Positions 1 through 9,612 of a stretch of 64,000 bases of DNA are shown here, one piece after another (the stretch's first letter is position 1; each line of letters begins with the position of its first letter). The notes beneath the pieces are model-generated. The model saw only the letters and a list, made by a program, of their open reading frames with translations, was not told the DNA's origin and ran no database searches. A program made the translations under genes and the position numbers. The stretch comes from Desmodus rotundus (lineage: Eukaryota > Chordata > Mammalia > Chiroptera > Phyllostomidae): NCBI RefSeq assembly GCF_022682495.2, contig NC_071397.1, forward strand, positions 3,749,082 to 3,813,081, given 5' to 3'.

Positions 1-383
1 GTGTGTATTTACGTGCACCCCATGTTTGCCTGTCTGTCCTGAGAACTCGAGGGGTGAGGAGGGCACCTCAGGACGGAGTGATTGCTCCCCAGCAATGGAG
101 CATTGTCTGCTTCACCTCCTTACCTCCGGTCTGTGCAGACTCATCTTGCCCAGCATCAGACCCGTCCCTCCTTCCTCTGACCTGATAGGACAAAGCCTTG
201 ATGGGAGGAACATCAAGAAAGACGTCAACTCAGCAATAACATCCAGGAGCCTGGGGAAGGTTTGCAGGAGGGACTTTAATTGCCAAGAACCCAATCAGAA
301 GCCGCGGTGCCAGCCGAGCGGTGGCCAGCCGGGGAGAGGGGTCAGGGACTACCCTGGGCTGGGGGCAGGGCGGGTGGTTGGCT
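1..383. other. 3' flank of CLPS, no gene seen
   Basis: This stretch lies downstream of the colipase stop codon. On the minus strand a variant polyadenylation signal ATTAAA falls at 275-280, about 104 bases past the stop, which fits the short 3' UTR known for colipase mRNA. I see no exon or clear repeat in the remainder. Confidence 0.5.
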
Positions 384-515
384 TCACTCGTTGGAGCCTC
401 CAACATCCTGGCAGATGCCAAAGTTCGTGTTGGTGATGGAGCCCACGATGGTCTTGTTCACCTTGCAGGTCAGGCCCCGCTCACAGGGACACTTGTAGTA
501 AACCCCATAGAGTGT
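384..515 (-). CDS. CLPS: CLPS coding exon 3
   Basis: The exon starts after a TCTCTGCAG acceptor with the lipid-contact segment TLYGVYY. It carries four cysteines (KCPCERGLTC and GIC) and ends with stop TGA at 386-384. Confidence 0.96.
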   Translation of the reverse strand, partial: TLYGVYYKCPCERGLTCKVNKTIVGSITNTNFGICQDVGGSNE

Positions 516-2158
516 CTGCAGAGACAGGGAACCAGGGGAGTCACAGGCTGTTGGGGCTACTTTGGGCATCACCTGCCTTGGGCCTGACCCCAGTAACCAG
601 TGGGAAATCTATCTTTTCAGATGGTGCTTCTCCCCCCAATTGCCCCCCCCCCCAGGGGGCTCGTGGGCCTGGAGGACTCGGGTTCTGGTTCCCACTCTGG
701 CTTATTTGCTCCTTCTAACTACATCTCTCTGGGGAGCCTCTATTTATCCATCCATGAAACGTGGACACCAAGTCCCTGCCCCCGCCCATCTCTGGTCAGT
801 TGAGAGGCCATGGGATGGGAACGTGCTTTGAAGCCTGTTAACCTTCCTCTCTTGTCCAAGATCCAGGCTGACCCTCTTCTCTGAATCCATCCCCAAGCCT
901 CGAGGGCCCTCCTGCTCTGGGCTGCCCGCCCCCAACACACACACACACAGTCCTTCCGCACCCACCTTGGCAGAGCACTCGCTGTCCTCGCTGGCCTGGG
1001 GTGCGCAGCGGGCCAGGCTCAGCCCACTTCTCCGGTGGCAGCATTTGCTCTTGCACTGGATGCTGTTCAAGCAGAGCTCGCCCTCTTCCTGCCGGGGCAG
1101 CCATCAGCCGGGACCCCTCCCTCCACGGGGTCCCCCCTGAGAGTGTCTCCCTGCCCACCCCACCCCCACCCCGTGAGAGTCAGGCAGTGTGGTGAGCAGA
1201 AGCAGTCCTGGGCTGTGGGACACCCGCTTCTGGTGCTGCCGCCCTACCAGCTCCCTGGGTGACCCTGGGAAAGTCACTGGCCCGCACTCTGCCTCTGTTC
1301 CCCTGGAAGGTGCACATATGGCCCCAAACAGGGGCTTCAAACCTCTCTGGGTGCACACCCTTTGCGCAAGGAGCCTGTGACAATTAAGGACCATCTCCCT
1401 GGAAAACTCCCTCCCCCCACAGACTTTTGCACATAATCTCAGGGGGATCCCGCCCCCCAAGCGCAGGCATGGAACTGATTTAAGAACCTCTGGATGGGAT
1501 GGGTGGCCCCAAAGGGGCTTTCCCTGGTCTGCCCTCCGAGAGGCAGTGTGGCTGTGGAGCTCAGCCCGGAGCTCCATCCCTGCTCAATTCATTCTAGCTG
1601 TGTGGCCTCAGGCAGGTTGCCTAACCTTCCCCTACGCCAGCGTTCCATCTGGAAACAGCGTTGATAATAATAGCACCTGTCTCGGGGGTTAGTGTGAGGA
1701 CTGAGTAAGTATTCATGAGGTATTTAGAGCTGCGTCTGGCACACAGGAAGTGTGCCCTGCGGGCTGGAGCCGGAATCGCTGGGGGAGTTTTTAAACACTG
1801 GGCTCTGAGCCAGTGTTTCTAGGGGGGGACACCTAGGGCTCTGGGTTTTTAAAAGCTCCCTTAGCCAGATCAAACCACTGTGCTGAGTGTGTGCCAACCC
1901 TTTCCAGGGCCCCTGGGCAGAGGCACAGGGCAGGGCACAGGCAGCAAAGGAAGAGATGCCTCACCTCCCAGCCCTCTGGCAGCCCCCAGTGGGGACATCG
2001 GAGGTCAAGAACCAAGCTTAAAAAAATTCCCACTGGGGGGGTCTAGATGACTCCCCTCCTAAAGAGCCTCTTACCAGGTTGATAAAGATTCCCCGGGGGC
2101 CGGGCAGCGCATAGGCCACAGCGAGGGTGACGAGCAGGAGGACAAGGATCCTCTCCAT
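384..2158 (-). CDS. CLPS: CLPS, pancreatic colipase precursor, complete spliced CDS
   Basis: Colipase is a secreted pancreatic cofactor that anchors pancreatic lipase to bile-salt-covered fat droplets in the gut. Three coding exons join as 2158-2075, 1088-966 and 515-384, with phase-0 junctions and GT/AG borders. They give 112 codons, the usual length for the human precursor. Residues 1-17 form a hydrophobic signal peptide (MERILVLLLVTLAVAYA). The propeptide follows, beginning LPGPR (the enterostatin position). The mature part has ten cysteines, matching the five-disulfide fold, and the tyrosine-rich tip TLYGVYY that contacts lipid. The C-terminal stretch GSITNTNFGIC is highly characteristic of colipase. 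No frameshift or stop is present, so the gene looks functional. The neighbour LHFPL5 matches human synteny. Confidence 0.97.
516..965 (-). other. CLPS: CLPS intron 2
   Basis: This is non-coding DNA between the GTGGGT donor and the TGCAG acceptor. It contains a poly-C run near 644-656 and an (AC)n stretch near 936-949. No exon-like sequence or clear transposon is seen. Confidence 0.85.
966..1088 (-). CDS. CLPS: CLPS coding exon 2
   Basis: The exon holds 41 codons, from EEGELC to the donor AAG|GTGGGT at 966/965. The acceptor CAG precedes 1088. Six of the ten conserved cysteines are here, including the adjacent CC pair (KSKCCHRR). Confidence 0.95.
1089..2074 (-). other. CLPS: CLPS intron 1
   Basis: This 986-base intron runs from GTAAGA to CAG. 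It holds the MIR at 1530-1765. The remainder looks like unique sequence. Confidence 0.85.
1530..1765 (+). repeat. MIR SINE, degraded, in CLPS intron 1
   Basis: The sequence keeps the MIR core order: a tRNA-like head, 'AGCTGTGTGGCCTCAGGCAGGTTGCCTAACC', 'GTTGATAATAATAGCACCT', and a tail like 'CTGGCACACAGGAAGTG'. It is old and strongly diverged. Confidence 0.75.
2075..2158 (-). CDS. CLPS: CLPS coding exon 1
   Basis: The exon holds 28 codons from ATG (2158-2156), covering the signal peptide, the enterostatin pentapeptide LPGPR and the start of the mature chain (GIFINL). The donor reads CCTG|GTAAGA at 2075/2074. No upstream ATG competes, and the start aligns with the human methionine. Confidence 0.95.
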
Positions 2159-2232
2159 GATGAGTGGGCTCAGCTGGTGTCAGTAGTCGCCGCAGGGCAG
2201 GTGACAGAAGACAGAGCCAGCCGGGGTGGTGG

Positions 2233-2246
2233 GGCTATAAAAAGGG
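2233..2246 (-). promoter_or_regulatory. CLPS: TATA-like element of CLPS promoter
   Basis: An isolated A/T run in GC-rich DNA reads CTTTTTATAGCC on the minus strand, about 75-85 bases before the ATG. That leaves room for a start site near 2205 and a 5' UTR of roughly 45 bases. The box is not in perfect TATAAA orientation, so the call is an inference from position. Confidence 0.45.
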
Positions 2247-2376
2247 CCCTGTCCACATGTGACCCACCTACCCCATCTCGCAGGGCCTGCCTTGAGCAGA
2301 GGCCCAGCTGTGGCCACACTGCTGGGGGGGAGGGCGGGGGAGGGGAGCCTGATAAAGTGAGTGGGTGGCAACTGGG

Positions 2377-2394
2377 CACCTGGCGCCTTTCACA
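2377..2394. promoter_or_regulatory. Candidate PTF1 (acinar) binding site upstream of CLPS
   Basis: An E-box CACCTG (2377-2382) is followed after 5 bases by a TC-box-like TTTCACA (2388-2394). Paired E-box plus TTTCCC-type boxes are the known binding arrangement of the pancreatic factor PTF1, which drives acinar enzyme genes. The pair lies about 220 bases upstream of the colipase start. The TC half differs by one base from the usual TTTCCC. Confidence 0.4.
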
Positions 2395-2404
2395 TCTGGG
2401 GGGA

Positions 2405-2635
2405 TGTAGGGGTGGTGATAGCGCATCATGGCTAAGAGTGTGGACTCTGGAACATTAGCTGGGCAAGTTGTCTGTTCTGAGTCTCAGTTTCCTTATCTGT
2501 CAAGTAAGGATAATTTCAAGAGCTATGAGGGTCAAGCGAATTAATATGTTATACGTAGTACACGTTAATAGACAGAGCTTAGGACAGGGCTTGGCACCTG
2601 TAAGCAGTGCGTGTTACCTGCTATTATTTTTGCTG
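2405..2635 (+). repeat. MIR SINE
   Basis: A forward MIR copy in the CLPS upstream region. Recognisable blocks are 'GCTAAGAGTGTGGACTCTGGA', 'CTCAGTTTCCTTATCTGT', 'GGATAATTTCAAGAGCTATGAGG' and 'AGGACAGGGCTTGGCACCTG'. Confidence 0.85.
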
Positions 2636-3309
2636 TCACTCACCTCTGGAACCCTCACTCCTCGGCAGGGCTGGGACTAGGGTGAGGCAAGAGAGGCACC
2701 CAGCATGTAAGCACCTCCCTAAATTTTCATCCTCAGCACCTCTCTTGCCTCACTCCAGGCTGGCCATGCTTTTGGCCTCACCCAAACCCAGGTGTCTGGC
2801 AGTGCCAGGCTCAGGGGAGGAGGGTCTGAGCCTCCCCACTTCTCACCCTTCCCAGGCCCCCTTGGGGATTTTAGGGCAGGCCCAGGTCCCTGCGGACCAG
2901 CCCTGCAGCCTCCTGGCCAGCGGCAGTGCCCTGGCTCTGGGTGTGCCTCCTCCCACCCTTACACTGGTGGTGTGTGTGTGTGTGGGGGTTCTCTCCAAGA
3001 GTAATTTCGGAGGCCCTTAGGAAGTCCTTCTCAAATGATTCTCTCTTTTAAAATTTTATTTAATATCTGCAATTCCAGCATGTAAGACTCACCCCTTCAG
3101 TTAAGACTCACCTCGCCCCTTACCCAAGGCCATCTGTGAGCCTCAGGTGGCCCAGGGGCTGGAGGCTGGGAAGGGCGCAGCTGCCTGGGTGTGCTCAGGT
3201 GTGGGACCCGAGCAGCTTTCCCAGGATGACAGGCTGTTGCAGCCAGGAACGCCCTCCCCGGCCCAGGCAGCGGGACACGGCTCCACGGTGGAGGCCCCAG
3301 ACTGGGTTG
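2636..3309. other. Intergenic DNA, nothing recognised
   Basis: GC-rich unique-looking sequence with a short (GT)n tract near 2968-2984. No conserved exon or transposon was identified. Confidence 0.5.
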
Positions 3310-3480
3310 CTTCCAGCACAGCTTCGATCCAGACAGACTTGGCTTCCAAGCTCAGCACTGACTAGCTGCATGACCTTGGACAAGTTATTTAAATCTGTAA
3401 GCTCCCCGAGCCTGTTTCGTCTCTCTCAGGAGGATGAGGGCTCCTTCACCAGGTCAGGATTGAATGAGACAGTGTATGGG
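3310..3480 (+). repeat. MIR SINE fragment
   Basis: Blocks 'GACTAGCTGCATGACCTTGGACAAGTTATTTAA' and 'GGATTGAATGAGACAGTGTATGG' follow the MIR core and tail order. Confidence 0.7.
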
Positions 3481-3506
3481 GTGTGACAGTAAGAATGGGC
3501 CTAGAG

Positions 3507-3925
3507 GGTACCGTGCTAAGTGAGATCAGTCAGACAGAGAAAGACGAATACTACAGGACCTCACGTACACGCAGACTCTAACAAAACAAAACACACAGAC
3601 ACACCAAACAAACACACTCATAAGTAAAGAGAACAAACTGAGGGTTGCCGGGGGGAGGGGGGGGGTGGCGTCGTAGACCGAGTGGAAGAGGTGCAGGGAT
3701 GCAGAAGCACAAACTGGCAGCTATAAACAGTCATGGGATGTACAGGGCAGCCTAGGGGATACGGTCAATAATATAGAAAAACCTACGTAGTGTGCCCAGT
3801 GGGTATTAGACTGGCCAGGGGATCGCTTTGTAAGTTATGCAAACGTCTGATCGCTGTGCCATGTGCCTGAAACTAATACAACATTGCATGTCAACTATAA
3901 TTGAAAACCTAAAATTAAATTAACA
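3507..3925 (+). repeat. L1 3' end (3' UTR)
   Basis: A 3'-truncated piece of a LINE-1. It begins with the ORF2-end/3'UTR signature 'AAGTGAGATCAGTCAGACAGAGAAAGACG' and ends 'GCCTGAAACTAATACAACATTGCATGTCAACTATAATTG'. The same tail recurs at 48655-48795. An internal purine-rich stretch (3650-3668) is typical of L1 3' UTRs. Confidence 0.85.
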
Positions 3926-4599
3926 TTATAGAAGCACAGTGTATGTAGACCCCCTGTGGAAGTGCCTGGCGTCCGGGTGCTCCGCCTGGGTCCTGCGCCC
4001 CTCCCTTCCCCCTGACACCACTGGAGGATGGAATCTATGGTAAGGGAGCCCCTCAAGGTGAGAGAAACCCGCCCAATTCTGGAGACACAGAAATATCATT
4101 GATTGAAGAACACTGTCCTCTCTTATTTTTAAGGAACTCGGTGTTTAAAAGCACTTTTCCAATGAGCTCATCCTGGCCCCTTCTGCTCCCTCCACCCCCT
4201 TTACCCCAACACTGCTGTGAGCTGAGCCATGGGGAAGCTAATTATGGTTCGCCTCCCACAAGTCGAGGCTAGAAGGCTGGGAAGGAAGGAGGAATGGAGG
4301 AGCTATTTCTAGCTGCGAGTGAAGCTGTGAAGACGCATCAGTCCTGTCTCCAGCTGGTCACTGCCAACTTCCCAAGGAGAGAGAACGGAGTTTTTCTCAT
4401 TACAAATGAAGACCATGGAGAAGAGAACGTTGGCAATGTTTGTGCTTCCAAAACGTTAAGTAAGAATTAAGTACTTTGTGTACCAAAATCTCCTAAGGGG
4501 TAACCACCCCATTCCCAATATAAGGAGTATTTTGCTTTGGATTTTCCCCTTCAAAAAAGAACTGGGTTCTGGTTCCCACATGCAGTCACGGGGTGTCGC
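3926..4599. other. Intergenic DNA, nothing recognised
   Basis: Unique-looking sequence. No exon-like stretch or clear transposon was identified. Confidence 0.4.
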
Positions 4600-4895
4600 T
4601 CACAGGCATGAGTGAGAAAAGCCGTAGACTAGTGAATACAGACTGCGATTCCACTTACTCGAAGTTCAAGGGGAGGCAGAGCTAACCTAAGGTGATAAAA
4701 ATCTTCAGGGTTGCCTCTGGGAGGGGTACCGACCGGGAGGGGCAGGGGGGGCCTTCTTGGAGTGTCGGGATCGCTCTAAATTTGGATCTGGGGTGTTGGT
4801 AGCACGCATGTAAAAACCCACCCAGCGGGTGCCTCAGTTTGAGTATTTTACTCTATGTAATGTAGATACTGCACCTCAATTAAAAAACAAACAAA
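4600..4895 (+). repeat. L1 3' end fragment
   Basis: The order 'AATACAGACTGCGATTCCACTTA', 'GGGTTGCCTCTGGGAGGGGTA', 'ATGTAGATACTGCACCTCAATTAAAAAACAAAC' matches an L1 3' UTR ending in an A-rich tail. Confidence 0.7.
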
Positions 4896-6432
4896 AATGA
4901 AGCAAAATTTGCCCCGGTCGAGTTTTACCACCTGGGATGCTGGGGACTGGGGTGGTGTCATGCCTTCTGCTGAGTGGGGTTGGGACGCGGTGGCCATAGG
5001 CCTAGAGACACGGCCAACTCTCTTGGGTGTCTCCAGCCTCCATTGTTCAAGCTGTGCCCCAGACACACGCGGTGGGCCCCTGGCCGCCCCGCTAGGAAAT
5101 GAGCTCTTTGCTCCCCACCCCCACAGACTGGACAGGGACGGGCCGCCGATCGAAGTGCCTCTCCCAGGGGTACACCGCCCGACAGCTCGCCCTCGAGCTG
5201 GTCTGAAACATGGAACTAGGGAAGCCCAGGAAGGCGATTTTCTGATGAGCTGATGAGGAAAACGAAAAAGCTGGTTAGCAGAGGGAAGGAAGGATGGATT
5301 AGCCTTTTGGGAAGAAGCAGCAGCAGCCGTGCCCTGACTTGCGGATGGAGTTCTGGGTTCAGGTCACACACACACACACACACCATTCCCATTCCTGCCC
5401 CTGTAAGGCCTGACACTCCCCTGTCTCCCTACCACACGTCCCCTTTGCTTAAGGCACAGACACAGACATCTCAATTCTGGGAAAGAGCTCACAGCTCTGG
5501 ATCAAGGTCGGATGTGTGACAACCCAGGAGTCGGAGCAGGCAGCAGACAGGGAATCCACTCACGATTCAGATTCCCCATCCAGAGACTCTGGTTGACTTA
5601 GCTTGTGTCCTCCAACCCCCAGCCAGGGTCTGCCCTGGGCAGAGCCCTGGAAGGACAGCCCCACCTGGGCCTCATGGAATGGGGAGGGGCAGTTGTCCAA
5701 ATACAGTGGGGTTCTGTTACCAAAGAAAAGGGGAAGGACTCTAGGCAAACAACAATGAATACCTCCTCAACTCCACTGTGTGCTTCTTCCCCAAGAAGTA
5801 GGCTCAGATTACAGCGGGGTGCGCCATAGTTGTAACTTAAATTTTCTCTGACTCTGCAGCCTGCATCGTGTTCAGGTGAGGACAGGCAGCGAGACTCACG
5901 GCGACGTCCAGGTTGCCCGTCTGTTTTTAATTCAATACTCAGCCTTCGGGTTCTTCTCAGCACCCCGTGCTCCTGACCAAGACTGGACTGAGTGTGGGGT
6001 GAAGCTGACGTGGCTTTGAGGAAGCAGGGGTAGGGGTCTTTGTGACCTTCTGGGTCTTCTGTGGCTGCGGCGAAGGTGTCTCTTGTTCTACCTCATCCTT
6101 CTGGTCCCAGTGAAATTTGTGCTCTGTTCTCTTAATGTGGTCCCTCCCTTCAGCGGGCCAATAATCACACGAGCCCGTTTTTCCAGGTTTATAATTCCTG
6201 CTCCTCATCAGAGCTCCCAGCAAACACGTCACACCCACCCTCTGTAAGACCAGGGTGTAGTGACTGGTCCAGCGTCTCAGCAGTCACCGCCCCAGGGTTG
6301 TCCTTTTACTTTGGTCATGGCCACATCTCAACATTCGGCAGCTTAGAGGTTAAATTGTAAAGTTAAACAAGAAAGAGAAGAGAAGTATAAGATATAAAAA
6401 TATATACATGACACGGCAAGGAAGGAAGTTGG
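4896..6432. other. Intergenic DNA with one protein-like open frame
   Basis: Mostly unique sequence. An (AC)n microsatellite lies at 5364-5383. On the minus strand 6238-5957 is open for 93 codons. It is rich in T, P, K and Q towards its end and has some protein-like segments (RDHIKRTEHKFHWD). I do not recognise it, and no splice context or neighbour supports it as a gene. Confidence 0.35.
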
Positions 6433-6659
6433 GCCCTGGCTGGTGTAGCTCAGTGGATTGAGCACCAACCTATGAACCCAAGGGTTGCTGGTTCGATTCC
6501 TGCCCAGGGCACATGCCTGGGTTGCAGGCCAGGTCCCCAGTAGGGGGCACGTGAGAGGCAACAACACATTGATGTTTCTCTCCCTCTCTTTCTCCTTCCC
6601 TTCCCCTCTCTCTAAAATAAATAAATAAAATATTTTTTAAAAATTAAAAAAAAAAAAAG
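6433..6659 (+). repeat. VES-type tRNA-derived SINE (bat)
   Basis: A well-preserved copy. It has an A box TAGCTCAGTGG (6446-6456) and a B box GGTTCGATTCC (6490-6500), the pol III internal promoter. The non-tRNA body follows (GGGCACATGCCTGGGTTGCAGG), then a CT-rich stretch and an A-rich tail. The family marks bat genomes. Confidence 0.93.
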
Positions 6660-8599
6660 AAAACTGGGCAGATACTAGAGTCCTTTCTGCAGATGCCACC
6701 TGGCTGCGGATAGTACTGACGACTTTCATCCTCTATCCCACATCCCATGTTCCCGCACTCTGGGCCAGCACCTCTGCTGACCAGGGTTCTTTATGTCAGA
6801 CAGCGACTCAGACCTTCTGTTCCTGAGCTATCTGGGCCCTTGATGGGCCTGCCCCTGTGCTGGGTGGCTGAGGTCTACATTAATATGTTTCCCCCTTCCA
6901 TTCATTTTTGCACTGGACTTGGCAGGAGCAGCCGGCAGCCCAGGCACGTCTGAGTTCTGCACATGCTCCTTCTGCGCCCCTCCTCTGGGCAGTCAGGGTG
7001 TGGCGCCCCACTAACAACCAACATTAGTAATCCCCCTTTAAAGAAAGTAAAGTACAATCAACACAGTGAAATTCACCCTTTGTAGCTGCAGTCCTATGAG
7101 TTTTGACAAACACATACGTCATGTGGCCACCACCACAACCAATACACAGAACACTTCCCCCACTCTGTGCCATGCCACAGAGGTCCACTGCTAACTCGTG
7201 CCGGCACGCCGTCAGGACTCTCTAGAACGGGCAGAGGAAGGGGCTTCCTCAGGGAGAGAAGAGGCCCAGCCGCCCCCCGGGACTCACACAGCAGGGCATC
7301 ACCCCCACATAGGAAGGAGGTTAGGATGCTGGTCAGCCCAAACCAAAAACAACCAATGTGACAAAAACAACCAATAGAAATGGGAGTCGCCACTCCTGCC
7401 TCTTTCCAGTCGCTCATAGTGACTAATTTCTACAACCCCCTGGGGGACGTAACACTGGTTTTGATTTATTATTTGGAGAGTAAGAGGGGTACCAGGGGCT
7501 TTGGCTTAGCTCCCCTGGTCAGGGGCCAGGGGCCCGGTAAGGACTCTACCAGCGCCTCAGGTGACCCGGTCTGACCGTTCAGGCACGCAGGATGGGGTCT
7601 GAGGCCTTGCTGCTCATGGTCTCACACTCCCCAAGTCTTGCAATATTTTAATGGCCTTACGCCCTGCAGCAACCAGCCTTATCAGACTCTCTGGGCCATA
7701 TCCCATAAAGGTCTTGAAGTTCATTTAATTCCTTTAAATGTCAATAATCTAGACATTAAAGCTTGTCTTGCTTGACATTAGTCAATGCCATTGTAAGCAG
7801 CCACCCCATTCTGTGTTCCTGGTTTCTTCATTCCCTATAAGTCAGTCCATGGCCAAGTCCACACGGTGAACCTCAGAGGGCACGTGGTCCCTGGTGTTTG
7901 CAGCAGCTTACAACTTGATAAGCTGTTTCCCCTCTGTGTACCACGGGCTGCTGCTTTCTCAAAGCTGAACCTAAACGGGAATCTCAGAGCTTTTGGCCCG
8001 AGGCCTGGGCCTGAACCCTGCTTTCTGGTGCCAATATTTGGATCAGGTACAACCCTTTGGTCAAAACCTACTCTGGCTAATGACAGCAAAAGGGAAGGGA
8101 GGGGAAGGATACTGGGTGGGTCACAGAGCTGAAGAAGGAACAGGGCGACGACCTGTTTTAGGTTCGAAACTCCCAGTAGCAGGAGCTCATGGATTGTTCC
8201 TTGAGGATGTTGCCATGACTTGACTCTGCGACAACTTTTTTTCCTCTTGTCAGTTCTCCACTAATTCGGATTCCCCAGCCCTGTCTAGGGTCTGCATGTC
8301 CTGTGATTGGCTGCCCGCCCAAACCTCAGGAAGCAGGAGGGGCTGCTGTCAGAGGCCAGGGAGCAATGCTGAACAGGACAAACTGAGGCTGTCCAGCAGC
8401 CCCTAAGGGCCTGGCCGCAGTCTAAGGCCTTTTCCGAATGGGGAATAGCCCCTACTCGGGGGAAGCTCCCAGTCTGGCGGTAGAGACATTGGCTATGCTC
8501 TTGAACTTCCAGTCTGATGGTGAAGACTGGTCACAAAACCAGAGATTTAAGAGAAAGAGGAAACATAGGTAACAGCACAAATATGTTCAAAGCAGTGTT
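6660..8599. other. Intergenic DNA with an L1-like fragment
   Basis: Mostly unique sequence. Around 7035-7190 the string 'TATGAGTTTTGACAAACACATACGTCATGTGGCCACC' resembles the common L1-derived 'AGTTTTGACAWATGTATACACC' repeat. No exon was recognised. Confidence 0.45.
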
Positions 8600-8857
8600 C
8601 TCTCTCTCTCTCTCTCTTTCTCTTTAATCCTCACTTGAGGACATGCTTATTGATTTTAGAGAGAGGAGGAAGGGAGGGAGAGAGAGAGGGACAGAAACAT
8701 TGACGTGAGAGAGAAACACTGATCGGTTGCCTCTAGCACGCGCCCCAACCGGGAACCGAACACGCAACCCAGGCATGTGCCCTGACTGGGAATAGGACCC
8801 GCAATCCTTTGCTCTACAGGACAGCCCTCCAACCTACTGAGCCACAGTGGCCAGGGC
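8600..8857 (-). repeat. VES-type SINE, minus strand
   Basis: Reading on the minus strand, the element begins CTGCCCTGGCCACTGTGGCTCAG, continues through GGGCACATGCCTGGGTTGCG, and ends in the variant tail with TCCTCAAGTGAGGAT and a CT/GA tract (8600-8618). Imperfect flanking repeats AGCAGTGTTCT / AGCAGGGTTCT suggest a target-site duplication. Confidence 0.85.
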
Positions 8858-8869
8858 AGCAGGGTTCTT

Positions 8870-9095
8870 TAATGGTGAAAAACCAGAAACTGCCAAAACA
8901 CCCCCCAAAAGGGGAAACGATTAAACAATTATTACACAAACATTAAAATATTTTTGAAAAAAATAGTAATATAAGAAAATGTTAATGGTGTAATGCTAAG
9001 TGGGAAAACTGGATACTAAATTGTTTATACATTTTCATCCAGCTATGTAAGCAATATGTGCAGAGGGAGGGAGATACACCAAAATGGTAACGGAG
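8870..9095 (+). repeat. LINE 3' UTR fragment (L1-like)
   Basis: 'AACTGCCAAAACACCCCCCAAAAGG', 'AAACGATTAAACAATTATT' and 'AATGCTAAGTGGGAAAACTGG' follow the familiar 'RAAACAACCTAAATGTCC ... TTAAATAAATTATGG ... TGTTAAGTGAAAAAAGC' block of old LINEs. An (AAT)n tract follows at 9097-9124. Confidence 0.6.
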
Positions 9096-9129
9096 GTAAT
9101 AATAATAATAAATAATAATAATAAACGTA

Positions 9130-9320
9130 AACATTTTGAGCACTTTCATATGTGAGGCCCTGGGCTAAAGAGTTTATACATAATATTTTACCTGTCCTTA
9201 TGTGATAGAAAATATTATCATCCCCATTTTACACATGGAGAAACTGAGGTCCAAGAAGCTACATCCATGGATGGTCGCTTAGCTAATAAGAGCTGACTCA
9301 AATCCAGATCTTTCTAAAGC
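9130..9320 (-). repeat. MIR SINE, reverse orientation
   Basis: The reverse MIR signature is clear: 'GAGCACTTTCATATGTGAGGCCCTGGGC', 'ATCATCCCCATTTTACACATGGAGAAACTGAGG', 'CTTAGCTAATAAGAGCTGACTCAAATCCAG'. A VES SINE inserted into or beside its end. Confidence 0.85.
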
Positions 9321-9565
9321 CAAAGTCTATCTTTTTCTGTTTTTTAAAGATTTTCATTTATTTATTTTTAGAGAGAGGGGAAGGGTGGGAGAAAGAGAGG
9401 GATAGAAACATCAGTGTTTGGTTGCCTCTCACACACCTCCCACTGAAGACCTGGCCTGAAACCCAGGCATGTGCCCTGACTGGGAATCAAACCGGTGACC
9501 CTTTGGTTCGCAGGCCAGCACTAAATCCACTGAGCCACACCAGCCAGGCCCAAAGTCTATCTTTT
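9321..9565 (-). repeat. VES SINE with target-site duplication
   Basis: A minus-strand VES element (9336-9550) is flanked by perfect 15-base direct repeats CAAAGTCTATCTTTT at 9321-9335 and 9551-9565. It interrupts an older MIR, so it is younger than that element. Confidence 0.93.
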
Positions 9566-9612
9566 GAAGATCATTTGTGGCTTGAGATTGAGAGCTGCCC
9601 TTGCTGCCACCA

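Noticed and set aside
6446..6500. tRNA-like A and B boxes that could be called a tRNA gene
   Set aside because: They belong to the head of a VES SINE with a 3' body and A-tail. No complete cloverleaf is formed.
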